Of a stretch of 64,000 nucleotides of DNA, positions 49,175 to 60,883 are shown in pieces. How positions within the stretch are numbered: the first letter of the stretch is position 1; the number at the start of each line of letters is the position of its first letter. The stretch spans positions 1-64,000 of the forward strand of contig LLCB01000039.1 in the NCBI GenBank assembly GCA_001414345.1, written 5' to 3'. The position numbers and the translations under genes were made by a program. Source of the stretch: Hymenoscyphus infarciens (lineage: Eukaryota; Ascomycota; Leotiomycetes; Helotiales; Helotiaceae). A model generated the notes under the pieces. That model was not told where the DNA came from. It saw only the letters and a program-made list of their open reading frames with translations, and searched no databases.

Positions 49175-50067
49175 TATATCACGGAAAAAGAGAGTCTTAC
49201 GTAACCTCTTTTCCCTATATATATAGTAGAGTTTTCACCTCCTAAATTCAAGCTCCTTAGAGCGTTTTCAACCTAAAAATACGTTATAGTTATAAGCCTA
49301 GTTTGTACCTAGAGTGTAATTTATAACTTCTTCTGCTTACGTATATAATAACATTACTATATATTTAGAACGCTCTCCGCTATTAGCTAGTATAACTAAC
49401 TCTTTAATACTTATATTCAACGAGTATTTAGAAGCTCTACTACGAGTATAGCTCTTCTTACTTTGAATATAAGACTTTCTTAACGAGCGCGAATAAGGAC
49501 TCTCCTAATAAGCGTAGATAGGACTCTTCTATAGGACTCTCTTAACTTTGAATATAGCGAAAGCTCTACTATAAGTAGATATTACGAACCGGAAGCTTAG
49601 TAGCGTACTAGCCTACTCTAAGAGGTGCTATAATCTAGAAGCCTAGTACTCTATAAAGCTGGTATATAATACTAACTACGAGCTACTATATCTATAAACG
49701 CTATCTACTGTCTTTACTAAAGCTAGAGCTAATAACGTGCTAGAGTATAAGAGAGGAAGTTAGATAGGATCTAGGAGTAGGACTTTACTTTTAAATATTA
49801 TCTAGGATCGCTGTTTAGGAGTTTAAAGTAATATATATAGCTCTATAGGTTTCTCTATAGTAGGAATAGAGAGCGATATAGTTAAGAGGTTCTTTTGTAA
49901 ACTAGTTTAAGTTTATAAGCCTAGGAAGCTATTATTTTCCTAGACCTAAGAGGTATATTATAGAAAAAGAGAGTCTTATATAACCCCTTTTCTCTATATA
50001 TATAGTAGAGTTTTCACCTTCTAAATTCAAGCTCCTTAGAGCGTTTTCAACCTAAAAATACGTTATA
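49175..50067 (+). mobile_element. TRIM-like LTR element, 893 bp, TSD CTTTA
   Basis: Two LTR-like direct repeats (49175-49288 and 49956-50067, 112-114 bp) start TATCACGG and TATTATAG (both from TGTCACGG under RIP) and end ACGTTATA (from ACGTTACA). The whole is flanked by CTTTA (49170-49174 and 50068-50072). The internal 667 bp has no long frame, and an AAGAGGTA purine run abuts the second LTR. Size and structure fit terminal-repeat retrotransposons in miniature, non-autonomous relatives of LTR elements. The internal part is less AT-rich than its surroundings. Confidence 0.8.
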
Positions 50068-51719
50068 CTTTAATATATACTTATATCTTCTTTTAAATCT
50101 TATAATTATCTTATTAATAGATACGTCTTATAGTAGGTAAATATATCTCTTAAATACTACTTATAAGTAATTAAAAAGCAATAGTAGCTTTATATATACT
50201 ATTATTCCTTTATAGCCTTAGTAGATAGATAGTTTATATAAAGGAATAACTTAAGTTTATTAAACTAGTATTATTATATAAATTAGAGTAGTATATATTT
50301 ATCTTACTCTTTTTAAAGATCTCTTCCTTCTTTTATATTCTTTAAACTAAAGTATATAGTAATTATAAAGAAGGCTTTATATTATTATATATTATTATAA
50401 GAATTCTAGTAGTAAAAAGGAGATTAAAAAAGTATATTAGTTTTATATAATTAGAAGATAAAAAGAAAGAGGCTTAGTAAGAAGAATTATCTTAATTTAG
50501 AGATATAAACTAAGTATTCTTTACTACTATAAATATATTAGTATATAATTACTTTACTTTCTTAGTAAGAGGTTCTTTAAATAATTATATATACTTAGAT
50601 ATTAGTATATATAGTACCTTTCTAGACTCTTTACTTATATACTTAATATTTAGTAATAGGGATATTTCTAACTTCTCTTCTATAATAGCTTTATTTCTTT
50701 TACTATTATTATTATTATTATTATTATTCTTATAATCTAAAGAATCTATAAGCTTATATTTAATAAAGTTAGAATTATAATTATTATTAAGAAATACGTC
50801 TATAGAGTATACTTAAGAGACCTACTTTTAAATAGCTTTTTTAATAGACTTTTTATTACTAGAAGTAGTATTAGCTTTATACTATCTTAGAAGAGGTATA
50901 TTAAGTAAAAAGAAGAATAAGAGAGTATAAAAGTAGTAGTAGAAGTAGTAGAAGTAATAGAAGTAGATAAGAGAAACTTAGCTATATTATAGATAAGCTA
51001 ACTTAGACTAAAATAATTATTTTTTTAGTAGAGCTTTTTAAATATAAGATTATAAGTAAATTATTAGTAAATTTCTATATTATTATATACTTTAGTAGAG
51101 TTTAAAGAATAAGATAATAATTTAAATATTTAGTTATATTAAAGCTAGAAATATAAGATTAGAACCGCGTTCTACTAAATTATATATAGTTTAAGAATAA
51201 CTATAGAAATAGTTATAACTTCTTTAATCTAAAAGCTATTCTTTAAATAAAAAAAATATTATATTTAAATAGCTCTACTAATCTTACTTTATAAGTTCTA
51301 TCTATATAGCTTATATAGTTATAGCTCTTTTAAAACATGTCTAAGGTTACTAGTTCTCTATACTAGACTTCTTAAGTTAATATATTAAAACTAAAAAAAA
51401 ATCAAAGATTCGCTATTTAGTTATTACTACTTTTTAATTAGTCTATTTATTACTATCTATTACTACTTTTTACTTAATAGAGTTAGCGTCTAGTATAGCT
51501 AAGCTAAGCTAAGAATAAGATAGATTTTAATAATAAAGAGAGTGTTCTAATATTCTTAAGATTTTAATTTCTCTACTAATATATATCTATAGCTAGATAA
51601 ATATATAGACGTCTAAGATATTTATAATACTAAATTATATTTCTAACTATATACTTACTCTTTTTATCTTTCAAGAAAAATCTTATTTATATCCGTACCA
51701 CCTTTTTTAATCATAATCT

Positions 51720-52328
51720 CTTAATTGAATTTCTATCTATTTAATATCTTCCTAACTACTAAAGTGTCTCATAGTTTACGAAATAGACGGGGAGAAATCT
51801 GGCGGAAATGGTTTACGAGGAAGCAACCTTTAGGCTCAAAGTCCCTGTAGCTTCAGGGTATCAAGCCCTAAACGCGATGTGCAACAAAACGTTACGCTAG
51901 CGCTAAAATTCACTAGGATCAATTTTTGGAGAAATGGAGTTTGTCAGAGAGTCGGGTTAGTGAATTTCTTTATATGAGGTAAATACACAATAAAAAAGTC
52001 TATTCCTCACTGCTGCGATTGTACGCAAGTTTAGATGATGAAATTGGACTTTGTTCATTCGAAGCCAAAGCAAGCCATAAAAGTCCCCCCACCTATCTGA
52101 ATTGCCTCATGTTGTACTGTTTTCCATAAGCCCATTCGTCCACCTGAACACGCTCAATGATATGACCTTTACATATCATCGCACTGTACACCATAAAAAC
52201 CAAAGCAACATCAGCAAGATGTAAAGTTTTCCCGGCGCCATGAACAACAAAAATGGCAAAAGAGCAAAACAATCGCCGGACTCCTCGCTATAATAGACCG
52301 GAAATCCCCAAAGTCCGTTCTAGGAATC
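51720..52328. other. Intergenic, transition out of AT block
   Basis: RIP composition ends at about 51760 and ordinary composition resumes. This is the downstream region of the SWIM/RING gene. No gene is seen. Confidence 0.5.
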
Positions 52329-53712
52329 TTATTCATAATCATTCTTCTCCGGTTGCGAATATTGCGGCATCAAATGAGCAACATTCTTATAGTGACCAAT
52401 CTTCGGAGCGATATTCTTCAAAGCCGCGAGACCACCTGAAGCACCCATTCTTGGAACATCCTCCTGCCATTCTGTGCGACAGTAGACACAAGTGACACGA
52501 CCACCATTCTTGCTCCTCTTCCATTGTTCGAAACACTCTCGGTGGAAGTTTTGTCCGCAGGCTGCCTTGCACCAGACGAGATCTTCACCGGGTTCCATGT
52601 CGAAGACGCAGATTGGACATTCTCCGTCGACAGGCTTGCGTTTGCCGTTGAACATGGATTCGTCTTCTTGGTGGTCGTGGTCGTGGTCGAGGACTGGGGC
52701 TTGAGTGACGGGGGCGTTGGCGAAGATGGACTGGAATAAATTAGCCGATAATTAGGTTGAGGACAGGACGGGGTATATACCCGAATTTCACTTGTGAGAA
52801 ATGCATTCTGATAGCACAGATGGGCTGGTGCTTTCAGAATGATGATGAGAGCGTCTAGCGGAGTCAGTTTGAATTGAATGATGTATTTAAGGAACATACA
52901 TTTGATATGCTTGCATTTTTGACCTCGGGTTCTCTGTATTTGCGTCAGTGCGGAATCATAGGAAAATAATCCAATGAAAAGGGCAACTTACTGCATCCAT
53001 ACATTCGCATTTTGGCTCTCTACCAATCGTGACCTTGTAAATATTACCAGTGCTACCAGCAATATCAAATCTCTCCGTGGGGCTTCCATATCTGTCGGTA
53101 CTCTTTTGTCTATCAAGCATGAACAGCCGTTCCTTTCGAACCTTGGCCAACTTTCTCTTGTACTCATCATCAGGAGCAGAAACCCATTCTTTTGCACGTC
53201 GCTCACCGCTTGCATCGGTTGGATCATCTTCCATTGCAAGTTCATCCTGGAGAAGAGGGTCATCTCCAGCAAATGCTTCAGCTCGAGATCTCTTCTTCTT
53301 CTTGCCAGCCATGGGATTTGCATCGTTGGCTTCGAGTCGTTCGACCAATGTTGGCTTGTTGCCTCCTACAAGGAGATCACGACGTGCGAGCTCCGCCTTG
53401 AGTTCCGCAATCTAGACAAAGAATAATTAGCAAGGTTTCGCGCTATTTGGGGTAGGTTGCTGCGAGGAGATCATGGGGCGTTTATAACTAGGCGGGTGGC
53501 TGCCTTACAGTTTTAGAATGGTAATCTTCGCCTTGAGGTTCCGGACCTTGCTCTTGGGCTTCCAATTGCTCTTCTTCCTCTGATTCCTCGCCGTCATCCT
53601 CAACAAGGCGGGCGATCAGTATCTTCTTGGTTCCCTTCACAGGAAGACCACGACGGACAAGCTCGGCCTTCAAGTCAGCGACGGTGAGACCGGACCAGGT
53701 TTGTTCAGACAT
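52329..53712 (-). CDS. SAP-SAP-SWIM-RING protein, probable E3 ubiquitin ligase (five exons, 377 aa)
   Basis: Exons are 53712-53509, 53411-52992, 52933-52900, 52854-52781 and 52730-52329. All junctions have GT..AG signals and keep frame, and the 34-nt exon 3 is required to complete the SWIM finger. Domains: SAP at residues 8-42 (LTVADLKAELVRRGLPVKG), a second SAP-like helix pair at 69-98 (IAELKAELARRDLLVGG), a basic KKKKR patch, SWIM zinc finger C203-x-C205-x9-C215-x-H217, and RING C282-P-I-C285 ... C298, C302, H307, C310, C325, C328. SWIM plus RING resembles ZSWIM2/MEX-type ubiquitin ligases; SAP domains usually bind DNA or chromatin, so a nuclear role is plausible. Start at ATG 53712. The frame continues upstream without an ATG to a stop near 53956. 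It is divergent from the FAD oxidase. Confidence 0.82.
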
Positions 53713-54637
53713 GATGGGCGACTTTGTTGACAACGGGCGCTTTTCAATTGGAAGAAAGCGAGTTTGAGAGATTCCTGAGAAGGGGAGAAACCTACGAGTC
53801 GCGCCGGTAGAAATAGCCGGGTCGCGTATTAGGGGACGAGAGATGGGAGTCGAACTTGAAAGACGACTAAGGAAAAGGGGGCGGATGCGGCACAATGCCA
53901 CGATTGAGGTTGTCGTCAAGTGAAAGGGAGATGAGGTAGATGAGGTCAAGAAAGTTCAAGAAGAGGGATTCTAGGGTTTTATTTCGAGGTCAGTTGTGGT
54001 GGAAGCGGTTTGCTCCTTCCTTCAGTTTCAGGCACATGACGAAATGCAAGGAAGTAAGGAGGGGTCCAGCTGGAATAGGCAACCACCACCAATCGCGAGA
54101 CTAACGCCAAACCAGCTGCCAGGCAACCAACCACTACATTAGTCAGCCGCCCTTGCTTCGGTTCAACCGAACTTCACCCGTACTTTGGTGGTCGGGTGAG
54201 CTCTGGCCGAGGCACTCTCTGACTTTCACTTGACTTCAGTCAACCTGAAGAATTACCAACATGTACTCTCGGAAATCGGATGCCAACGGCATCGCAAAAG
54301 ATGCCAGATACAGTTGCAACTGCTTGCCAGAAAACGAGCTGATTGGCCAACTCTTTGTTGGAGGCTGAAATATTGATTCCGTCAATGGACATATACCACC
54401 ACACCAACAAGTACGTACAGAAAGGCGTAGAATACGACTTTACATATGTGTATCCTGTTATCCGAATAAAACCGGTGGAGGGGAACATGAAAAATGGTCG
54501 AGTGACCCTACCTTTCCCCTCATTTTCGAAATAAACTCCAGATTCTCTTTTTGATTGCATTTTGAGTCCTCATTTACAACAAAAAAATTGTTTCCGAATT
54601 TTCCGTATCACAGCTTTGTAAAATACATTCATCGACA
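53713..54637. other. Divergent intergenic region
   Basis: A shared upstream region of the SWIM/RING gene (-) and the FAD oxidase (+). The first 240 bp on the - strand is an open frame lacking ATG. Other frames near 54240-54560 look spurious. Confidence 0.5.
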
Positions 54638-56324
54638 ATGCTGCTCCCATTAGGAACTCTCGTGCTCGCAACTAGCTCTCTTGTTTCTGGTCAACTCATC
54701 ACAGCAAGAGCAGATACTTCCGTCATCAACGCAGTAAGTGCCTTCAAAGTCCACTGCTTAGCATGACTAACAAGTCAAAGTGCAGCACCCTTTCCCATCA
54801 ATTCCCCGCAAAATTATCATTCCCCGGAAACCAATCCTTCGTGGAAACTGTATCATCCTACTACGCACTCCAAGAACAATCCATCCAGCCACACTGCATC
54901 ATCTCCCCCAATTTCACCGAAGACGTCTCAAGAATCATCAAGATCATAACATCATTGAAAGCGAAATTCGCCATCAAAGCCGGTGGTCATATAATGAACG
55001 CCGGCGCTGCAAATATCGATTCGGGCGTTGTCATCGATCTCCGCCCTATGAACACCGTCACCGCGAAAGCTGTAGATATGGGGGCAGAAACTGCAACTAT
55101 CGTAAGTGTCGGTGCAGGGGCGAGATGGGGAGAAGTGTATTCCTATCTTGATCCTTTGAAACTTGCTACTACCGGTGGAAGAGTTTCTGATATTGGAGTT
55201 GCGGGGTTGACGCTTGGTGGTATGTATTTCTTCCCCCATTTTTTATTCTCTAGACTAATTTGTCTACGAATAGGCGGAATCTCCTTCTTCAGCCAACAAA
55301 AAGGCTGGGTCGCAGAAAATGTTCACGCCTTCGAAATCGTCCTCGCATCAGGTGAAATCATCAAAGCCACCAAAAAAGACCATGCCGATCTCTTCCAAGC
55401 TCTAAAGGGCGGCTCCAACAATTTCGGTATCGTTACTCGTATCGACCTCCTCGGTTGGGGACAAGAGGATTATCTAGGTGGTTCGATAATTTCCCTGGCT
55501 TCAACTACCGATTCCCAACTTGAAGGATTTGCGAAATTGCTTGAGGCGAAGGATCCTTATGCAGGGACTATTTTGACTTTTGGCTGGGTATCTGCTACAA
55601 ATAGTACTTTTGTTAATACGCAGTTGGAATATACGAAGTCTGGCGTTACTAAGCCGGACGTTTTCAAGCCGTTTGTGGAGGCGGAACCGCAGCTTGTTAA
55701 TACGATGAGGGTATCGAATACCTCCTCCTTTGCAGAGGAGGCCTGGGCAAGTTTTCCAAGAAGCAACCGGTACGTCTCCTCCATTTCCTCTAAATCCGAC
55801 GAGAACGAGTTTCTAACTTGAAAAATAGCTACCAATGGGCAACCACCACCTTCGTTTCCTCCCTCCCCCTCCTTCAAAATGTTCACTCCCTCTGGAACGC
55901 ATCCCTCCCAGCCATATCGCAAACCCCGAACCTTTCATGGCTCATCTCCTTGCAACCACTCCCACCAAACCTGTCCAACTCGACACACCTCGGTCTACCT
56001 CCCTTTTCTTCACCTCCATTAGTTCTCTTCAATCTGGGCTACAATTGGCTGGACGCACAATACGATGATCTTCTTACACAAGCAGCGAAGAAGTTAATTG
56101 CAGATATTGAGGTAGAAAGTAAGAAAGCGGGTGCGTATGTGGAGTATAAGTATTTGAATTATGCTACTTCTTGGCAGGATCCTCTGGGTAGTTACGGGAG
56201 GGAGAATTTGGATAATGTGAGAGCGATTGGGAGGAAGTATGATCCAAAAGGGGTGTTTCAGAGTCTTTGTCCGGGGGGATTCAAGATTTCTAACGCTGGT
56301 GGTGTAGTGATTGAAGTTGTTTGA
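54638..56324 (+). CDS. Secreted berberine-bridge-type FAD-binding oxidoreductase (four exons, 508 aa)
   Basis: Exons are 54638-54733, 54781-55219, 55274-55769 and 55829-56324. The introns are about 50 bp with GTAAGT, GTATGT and GTACGT donors, and a GACTAAC branch site is visible in intron 1. Residues 1-18 form a signal peptide (MLLPLGTLVLATSSLVSG), implying secretion. The FAD-binding PCMH domain shows IKAGGH at 97-102, His102 being the expected covalent FAD attachment. The segment GGRVSDIGVAGLTLGGGISFF follows; where doubly linked enzymes carry a Cys, this has Ser-Asp, so a single covalent link is predicted. The C-terminal BBE motif reads NYATSWQDPLGSYGRENLDN and YDPKGVFQSLCPGGF. Such enzymes oxidise alcohols, sugars or secondary-metabolite intermediates; the substrate is unknown. 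The neighbours give no clear pathway. The frame is intact. Confidence 0.88.
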
Positions 56325-58386
56325 GTGGTGGGGTGAATGTAAGGAGTCTACTGTAATGGATATTAGATATCAGATAAAACATCTAGATGAAGTGAGTTAT
56401 TTGTTTGAAAAGGTTCGGGTAATTGAGTTTTGTTTATCTCTATCATCTGGATTCTTTTGGACAAAGTAGTTTTTTAAACGTACTCGAGACAGCGAAAGAA
56501 ATGAGTAGAGTAGAGTAATGACCACTACTCTACTCTACCCATAGTACTCTGAGTAACTCTGAGTAGTACTTTGAGTAGTATAGGCTAATTCGGGACGATT
56601 CGGGCCGTGGCTTAGAGTAGCGTCGAGTAGCGCTCCTAGGCCTCTAGTAGCTTAAGCGAGCTCTCTTTTATACTCTATTTACTTCTTAACTTCTTTCATA
56701 ATACTCTTAATAAATTAGCTAGTGATTATATATTAAGGAATATAAGTACTTACTAATTATAAGAAGGCTAAAGAAGATAACTTTGAAGATAACTATTATA
56801 TACTTTAGTTAGATAATTTGTTTCTATTTATAGTATACTACTTAGAGTACTAATTAAGTAGTTATAAGTAACTACTCTACTCTACTCTACTTAGACTACT
56901 TAGAGTACTATTTAAGTATCTAAGTATTTTTTTTCTTATACTAACTAGAGATTAAATAGAGTAACTAAGAAAGATAATACGTAAATAGAAAGAATTATCA
57001 CTTAAATTTAAAAAAAAGATATAATCTTAAAATCGTTTAGTCTTCTAAAAATATACTTAATAAGTAATTCGTAGATAATATTATAATAGTATAAGAACTA
57101 TATCTACGTAATTAAAACTTATTCTTATTATAATTAACTAGTAGCGTTTAATATGAATTTTTATTATAGGTTATTATTCTAAATTACTTAGAAGAATAGA
57201 ACTTTACGTCTAAAAGGTATTAGATAAGAGAATTATCTATATAAGATTTCGAAGTTACTATGAAAAATTAGTAGATAACTTATAAATAGCTTATAGAGTT
57301 AAAGTATATAGTCTTAGAAAGGTCTTAGGCTTACTAGAAAATTCTTACTACGACTTTATACTTATCTAGGAAACATCTTACTTTAGTCTTCTAATTTCGT
57401 ATATTATTATATATAGTATTACTCGTAGTAGCTAGAATATTATACTTCTATAATATATTATTAAAAATAGAGTTTAATATATACTATTTATACTATATAA
57501 TTCTAATAATATTTAATTATATTACTATTAATATTATTAGTATTTTAATTAAGATTATAATAAATACTATAGTATTACTAAGCTTATTAAATTTAAGCTT
57601 TTTACCTCGGATTTAAACCTACTTATTTTTAGTCTTATACTTTAGACTTATATAATATAACGTATAATATAAAAATTATATATCTAAATAGCTAGACTTA
57701 AAGATCTAATTAATTAGAATACTTTAAAAAAATAATTATATTAATAGCTTATAAAATAGCCTTAAAGTTTCTTATATAGCTTATTCGATAAAAGTGGCCC
57801 GTGCGAGATATTAAGCTTTAATAATACTATAAATAAATCCGGCGATAATAACGTAAATTCAAGAGCTACTATAATATAAACTAATTTATTAACTTCATTA
57901 AATTTTACTCTTTGTATTAGTATAACTTAAGATTATAAAAGCGATATAAAAAGAGTTATTTATTCGTTCGTATATACCGAGTAAAGCTAGCTACGATGCC
58001 TACCTAAATAGTCCTTAAGCGAGAAGGTCACGTATTCCCACGTGTACCATCCCGAGCAGTTACTTACTCTTGAATATACCGACACTTTGATTTAGTACAA
58101 AGATTAACTAAATCAATAATAAAAAGTTTTAGTCCAGGTCTTATTTTTAAATAGTTGTAAAGTGATAAGAGAGTATATATAGAAAGTGAGAATAGCTTCA
58201 TTTTTGGGTTTTGGTACGCGAGTTATTAAATGGTATACGATTAGTACTGTCACGATCTTAAATAAGTAGTCTAGTGTGGTGACAATATTAGGTTCAAAAA
58301 CAAATACACACTATTAAAATCTTCTAATAATATATTTATTTAAAATACTGCAGTGTTTTACCATGATAATACTACTGGCAACACTG
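56325..58386. repeat. RIP-degraded repeat, left copy of an inverted pair
   Basis: Ordinary sequence gives way near 56500 to GAGTAGAGTA-type short repeats and then RIP-type AT-rich DNA. The right end (about 57300-58386, minus the inserted LTR) is the reverse complement of 63404-64000 and ends CTACTGGCAACACTG. The CAGTGTTGCC terminus suggests a Class II element, but the family is not resolved and the left end and TSD were not found. Confidence 0.7.
57915..58084 (-). mobile_element. Solo Copia-family LTR, 170 bp, TSD CTTTG
   Basis: This runs from TATTAGTATAACTTAAG to ATATACCGACA and matches the LTRs at 21181 and 27187. It is flanked by CTTTG (57910-57914 and 58085-58089). It sits inside the left copy of the inverted repeat and retains more CpG and CpA than the other copies. 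Confidence 0.9.
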
Positions 58387-58450
58387 AAAAGATCCATTCG
58401 TACATTTCTTACAAACCAGAATCCGACTTCAAACGACAAGTTTCCCCTTT

Positions 58451-60174
58451 CTACTCTTCTTCACGAGCCCTAGCCTCCTCCACCGCCTTTTGCCAATCCG
58501 CACACCTCATATAAAGGGTAAGTATGACGGCAACAATTCCCAGCCCGCTCAACGGTCCAATCCAGAGACCAAATTGCGCCATTTTTAGTGGACCAAAGGC
58601 CAGAAATAAAGAAACTGGTACCGACCATATATAATAAACACCCAGATTGGTCCATCCTCCGACTCTTTGTCTTCCCAAGCCTCGAAGCAATCCATTTGAA
58701 AGAATTGCAAGAGCATCGATCATCTGGCATGCTGCCACAAGAGGAAGCACGCTGACGATGATATCTCGAACAACTGGGTCTCGTGTAAAAAAATCGGCAA
58801 TGACGTGACGTAGAATTGTCAACATGGTGAGGTTGAACAGGCCAATTCCAGCAAACACTATGTAGTACATCGTCCAAGTTCTTCTTGCCGCCGTCAACGC
58901 ACCATGTCCAATAAGATTTCCGAAACGTGTGGATGCTGCCACGGCTGTAGGCATGGGAATGTGGTACGTTGTCATAGCCACCGATAGCAGAACAGATTGT
59001 GCGGCGAGAGCTTGGTTACTGATATAGCTCGAAGCGAAAGTAAGGATATCAAAAGCAAGCCATTCCGATGAGACCATCAATATTCCCGGAACGCTAAGCC
59101 GTGTCATTTGGCCCCAGTTCTGAAAGCCCTTTTTCATAGAAAACGTTGGCCAGCATTCAAGCATATGACGGGCAAATACTGTGACATAGAGTAAGAGTAG
59201 AAGTGGTTGGAGAGTGTTGGAAAGAGCCACTGCCAAAGCTGCGCCCCTGAAACCGAGACCGAATTGAAACACAAACAGCCAGTTCCATAATATGTTGAGA
59301 GGAGAACATATCATAACGACTATAAGACAAGCGGTGAAATTCCCTTGTGCTTGCATGAAACGCTTGCCAGCTTCAAACATTGCGAAACCGGGAGCCCCCA
59401 TGAGATAAAGTCGCAAGAAAGAGCCAGCCAATATTGCAAGGTTTGCGTCAGGTACAATAAGTTGTAGGATCCAGGGCGATGAGAGCCATAATGCCCCCTG
59501 TTTCCCAAAGAGTCAGCTTACTGGTCTGAGACGGATACTAGAACAAGAAAAGAAAGTGTTGACTGGCGAATTGTTAATCCAAGAAACCGGGGACAACTGC
59601 CATGAAGACCTTGGAAGAATTGAGCAATCTATCTCATGATTCATGCAATGAAAAGACATTGTTCCTGAATTTCCAAAAAAAAAAAAACACCAAGCGACAC
59701 CGCTTAAATCTTGAAACAATCAGGATTGAGGGAGCTTACAATAGGTATGGTGGCCACTAGCATCAGGAGACACATTCGCTGCACGTGGCGCCCAACCAGC
59801 TTTTTCTTGCCAGCACCAAAAGCCTGCGCGGCCAGAGTATCAAGTGACGTGGCCAAACCTTCATATACACAAAGCCCAGTGATATTTGCAGTCATCGTTG
59901 CCAATGATGCTGCTCCTAGTTCATTTGTACCTAGTTTTCCAGCAACGTATACCATGACAATGTTGTATGTGTATTGTAGAAGATAGGTAAGAACCAAGGG
60001 TGCCGAATTCCTTGCCAACAATCTAGATTCAACCTTCCATGTCGTGTCAAAATCGTTGGAATCTGCCTGTTCGATGGTGTGATATCCGTTTGGGTGTTTA
60101 CATTTTGTGCTTCGCCCAAGGTTTTCGGGAGGATTTTGGTCTCCCATTAAGGTCGCAGTCTCTGAGAGTGCCAT
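58451..60174 (-). CDS. MATE family efflux transporter (two exons, 493 aa)
   Basis: Exons are 60174-59740 and 59497-58451. The intron is unusually long for the window (242 bp, GTAAGC donor, GCTGAC branch site, CAG acceptor). Splicing joins LMLVATIPI to GALWLSSPWILQLIVPDANL, restoring a normal MATE frame. MATE proteins export drugs or metabolites using H+ or Na+ gradients. About twelve hydrophobic segments are visible. MATE-typical stretches include APLVLTYLLQYTYNIVMVYV, LDTLAAQAFGAGKKKLVGRH, LGAPG-like LMGAPGFAMFEAGKRFMQAQG and NGLLRGLGRQRVGGW. The soluble N-terminus is about 55 residues, and the C-terminus is a short charged helix. Start at ATG 60174. The gene lies in a pocket bounded by inverted repeats, next to a dead amine oxidase. 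The frame is intact. Confidence 0.88.
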
Positions 60175-60883
60175 TGGAGGGGTTTCAAAACCGTAGAACA
60201 ACGTCTCAAGGTCGTGAACGTGCTGGAGGTTGGCCAGAAGATGCGAGGCAGTTCTGAAGTGACAGTGAGTTTGAGTTTACGGGGGTGTGGAGTTGGAGGC
60301 TCAATGAACAAGCTCTACAGCAACCAAGTCCACGTTCAAGAACCCCGAAGCTCAATCATCCGAAAAGGGACAGTAACCCTGAGAGTCATATTAGTCCTTC
60401 TAAAGTGGCCACGAAACCTCGACACTCACTGGTGCACAGAGGGAGGCTGAAGTGAGACATCTTTCGGAGTGGCGTATGTACTCGAGCGGAAACGAACGAG
60501 AAACTGGGGGTTTTCTTTTATTAATGAAATCGGATGAAAGACCCATGTGTGGAGTCATGCAAGCCGATGCTTGGAACTATGGTCAATAAACCTTTGGAAT
60601 AAGGGTGCAGAAAACTTATATTGTACCAGTAGCAACCAATTACTCGGCAGCTGGGAAATGGAAATGCGTGAAATCCATTCGGTCTGATGATCCTGGACCG
60701 TGACACCATTATGTCACGCAAATCCAATTGTCCAATTCGCAAAAGGAGTTCTGTGTAATGGGAGTACATTTGTGACAGGCTAACACAAAAAGCAATCGCT
60801 TCTGTAACTTGCTTGAGCTGAAATTACATTTCCTGGTGAAGATCAATCCGCTAGGGAGCCCAACATGATTTTATCTAATAAAA
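60175..60883. other. Intergenic, MATE upstream region
   Basis: Ordinary composition. No convincing gene is seen in either strand. Confidence 0.5.

Larger units (their letters stand above)
47215..51215. repeat. Dispersed repeat with nested insertions
   Basis: Ends at 47220-47690 and 50995-51215 match 14500-15200. The 3.3 kb between contains the RIP-mutated MITE and the TRIM-like element plus unassigned sequence. Either this copy gained about 3.3 kb or the other lost it. Confidence 0.5.
36860..51720. repeat. Second AT-rich RIP-mutated transposon block
   Basis: About 15 kb with the same CpA/TpG depletion as the first block. Identified units are listed separately. Stretches with nothing I can name: 45730-46610, 47690-48040, 48425-49170 and 50075-50990. 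Confidence 0.85.

Noticed and set aside
53713..53949. Extended N-terminus of the SWIM/RING gene as an annotated start
   Set aside because: The upstream frame begins with TTG and has no ATG, so the start was placed at 53712. It is kept only as a low-interest finding.
54240..54560. Overlapping frames on both strands between the two divergent genes
   Set aside because: No conserved sequence and no splice context.
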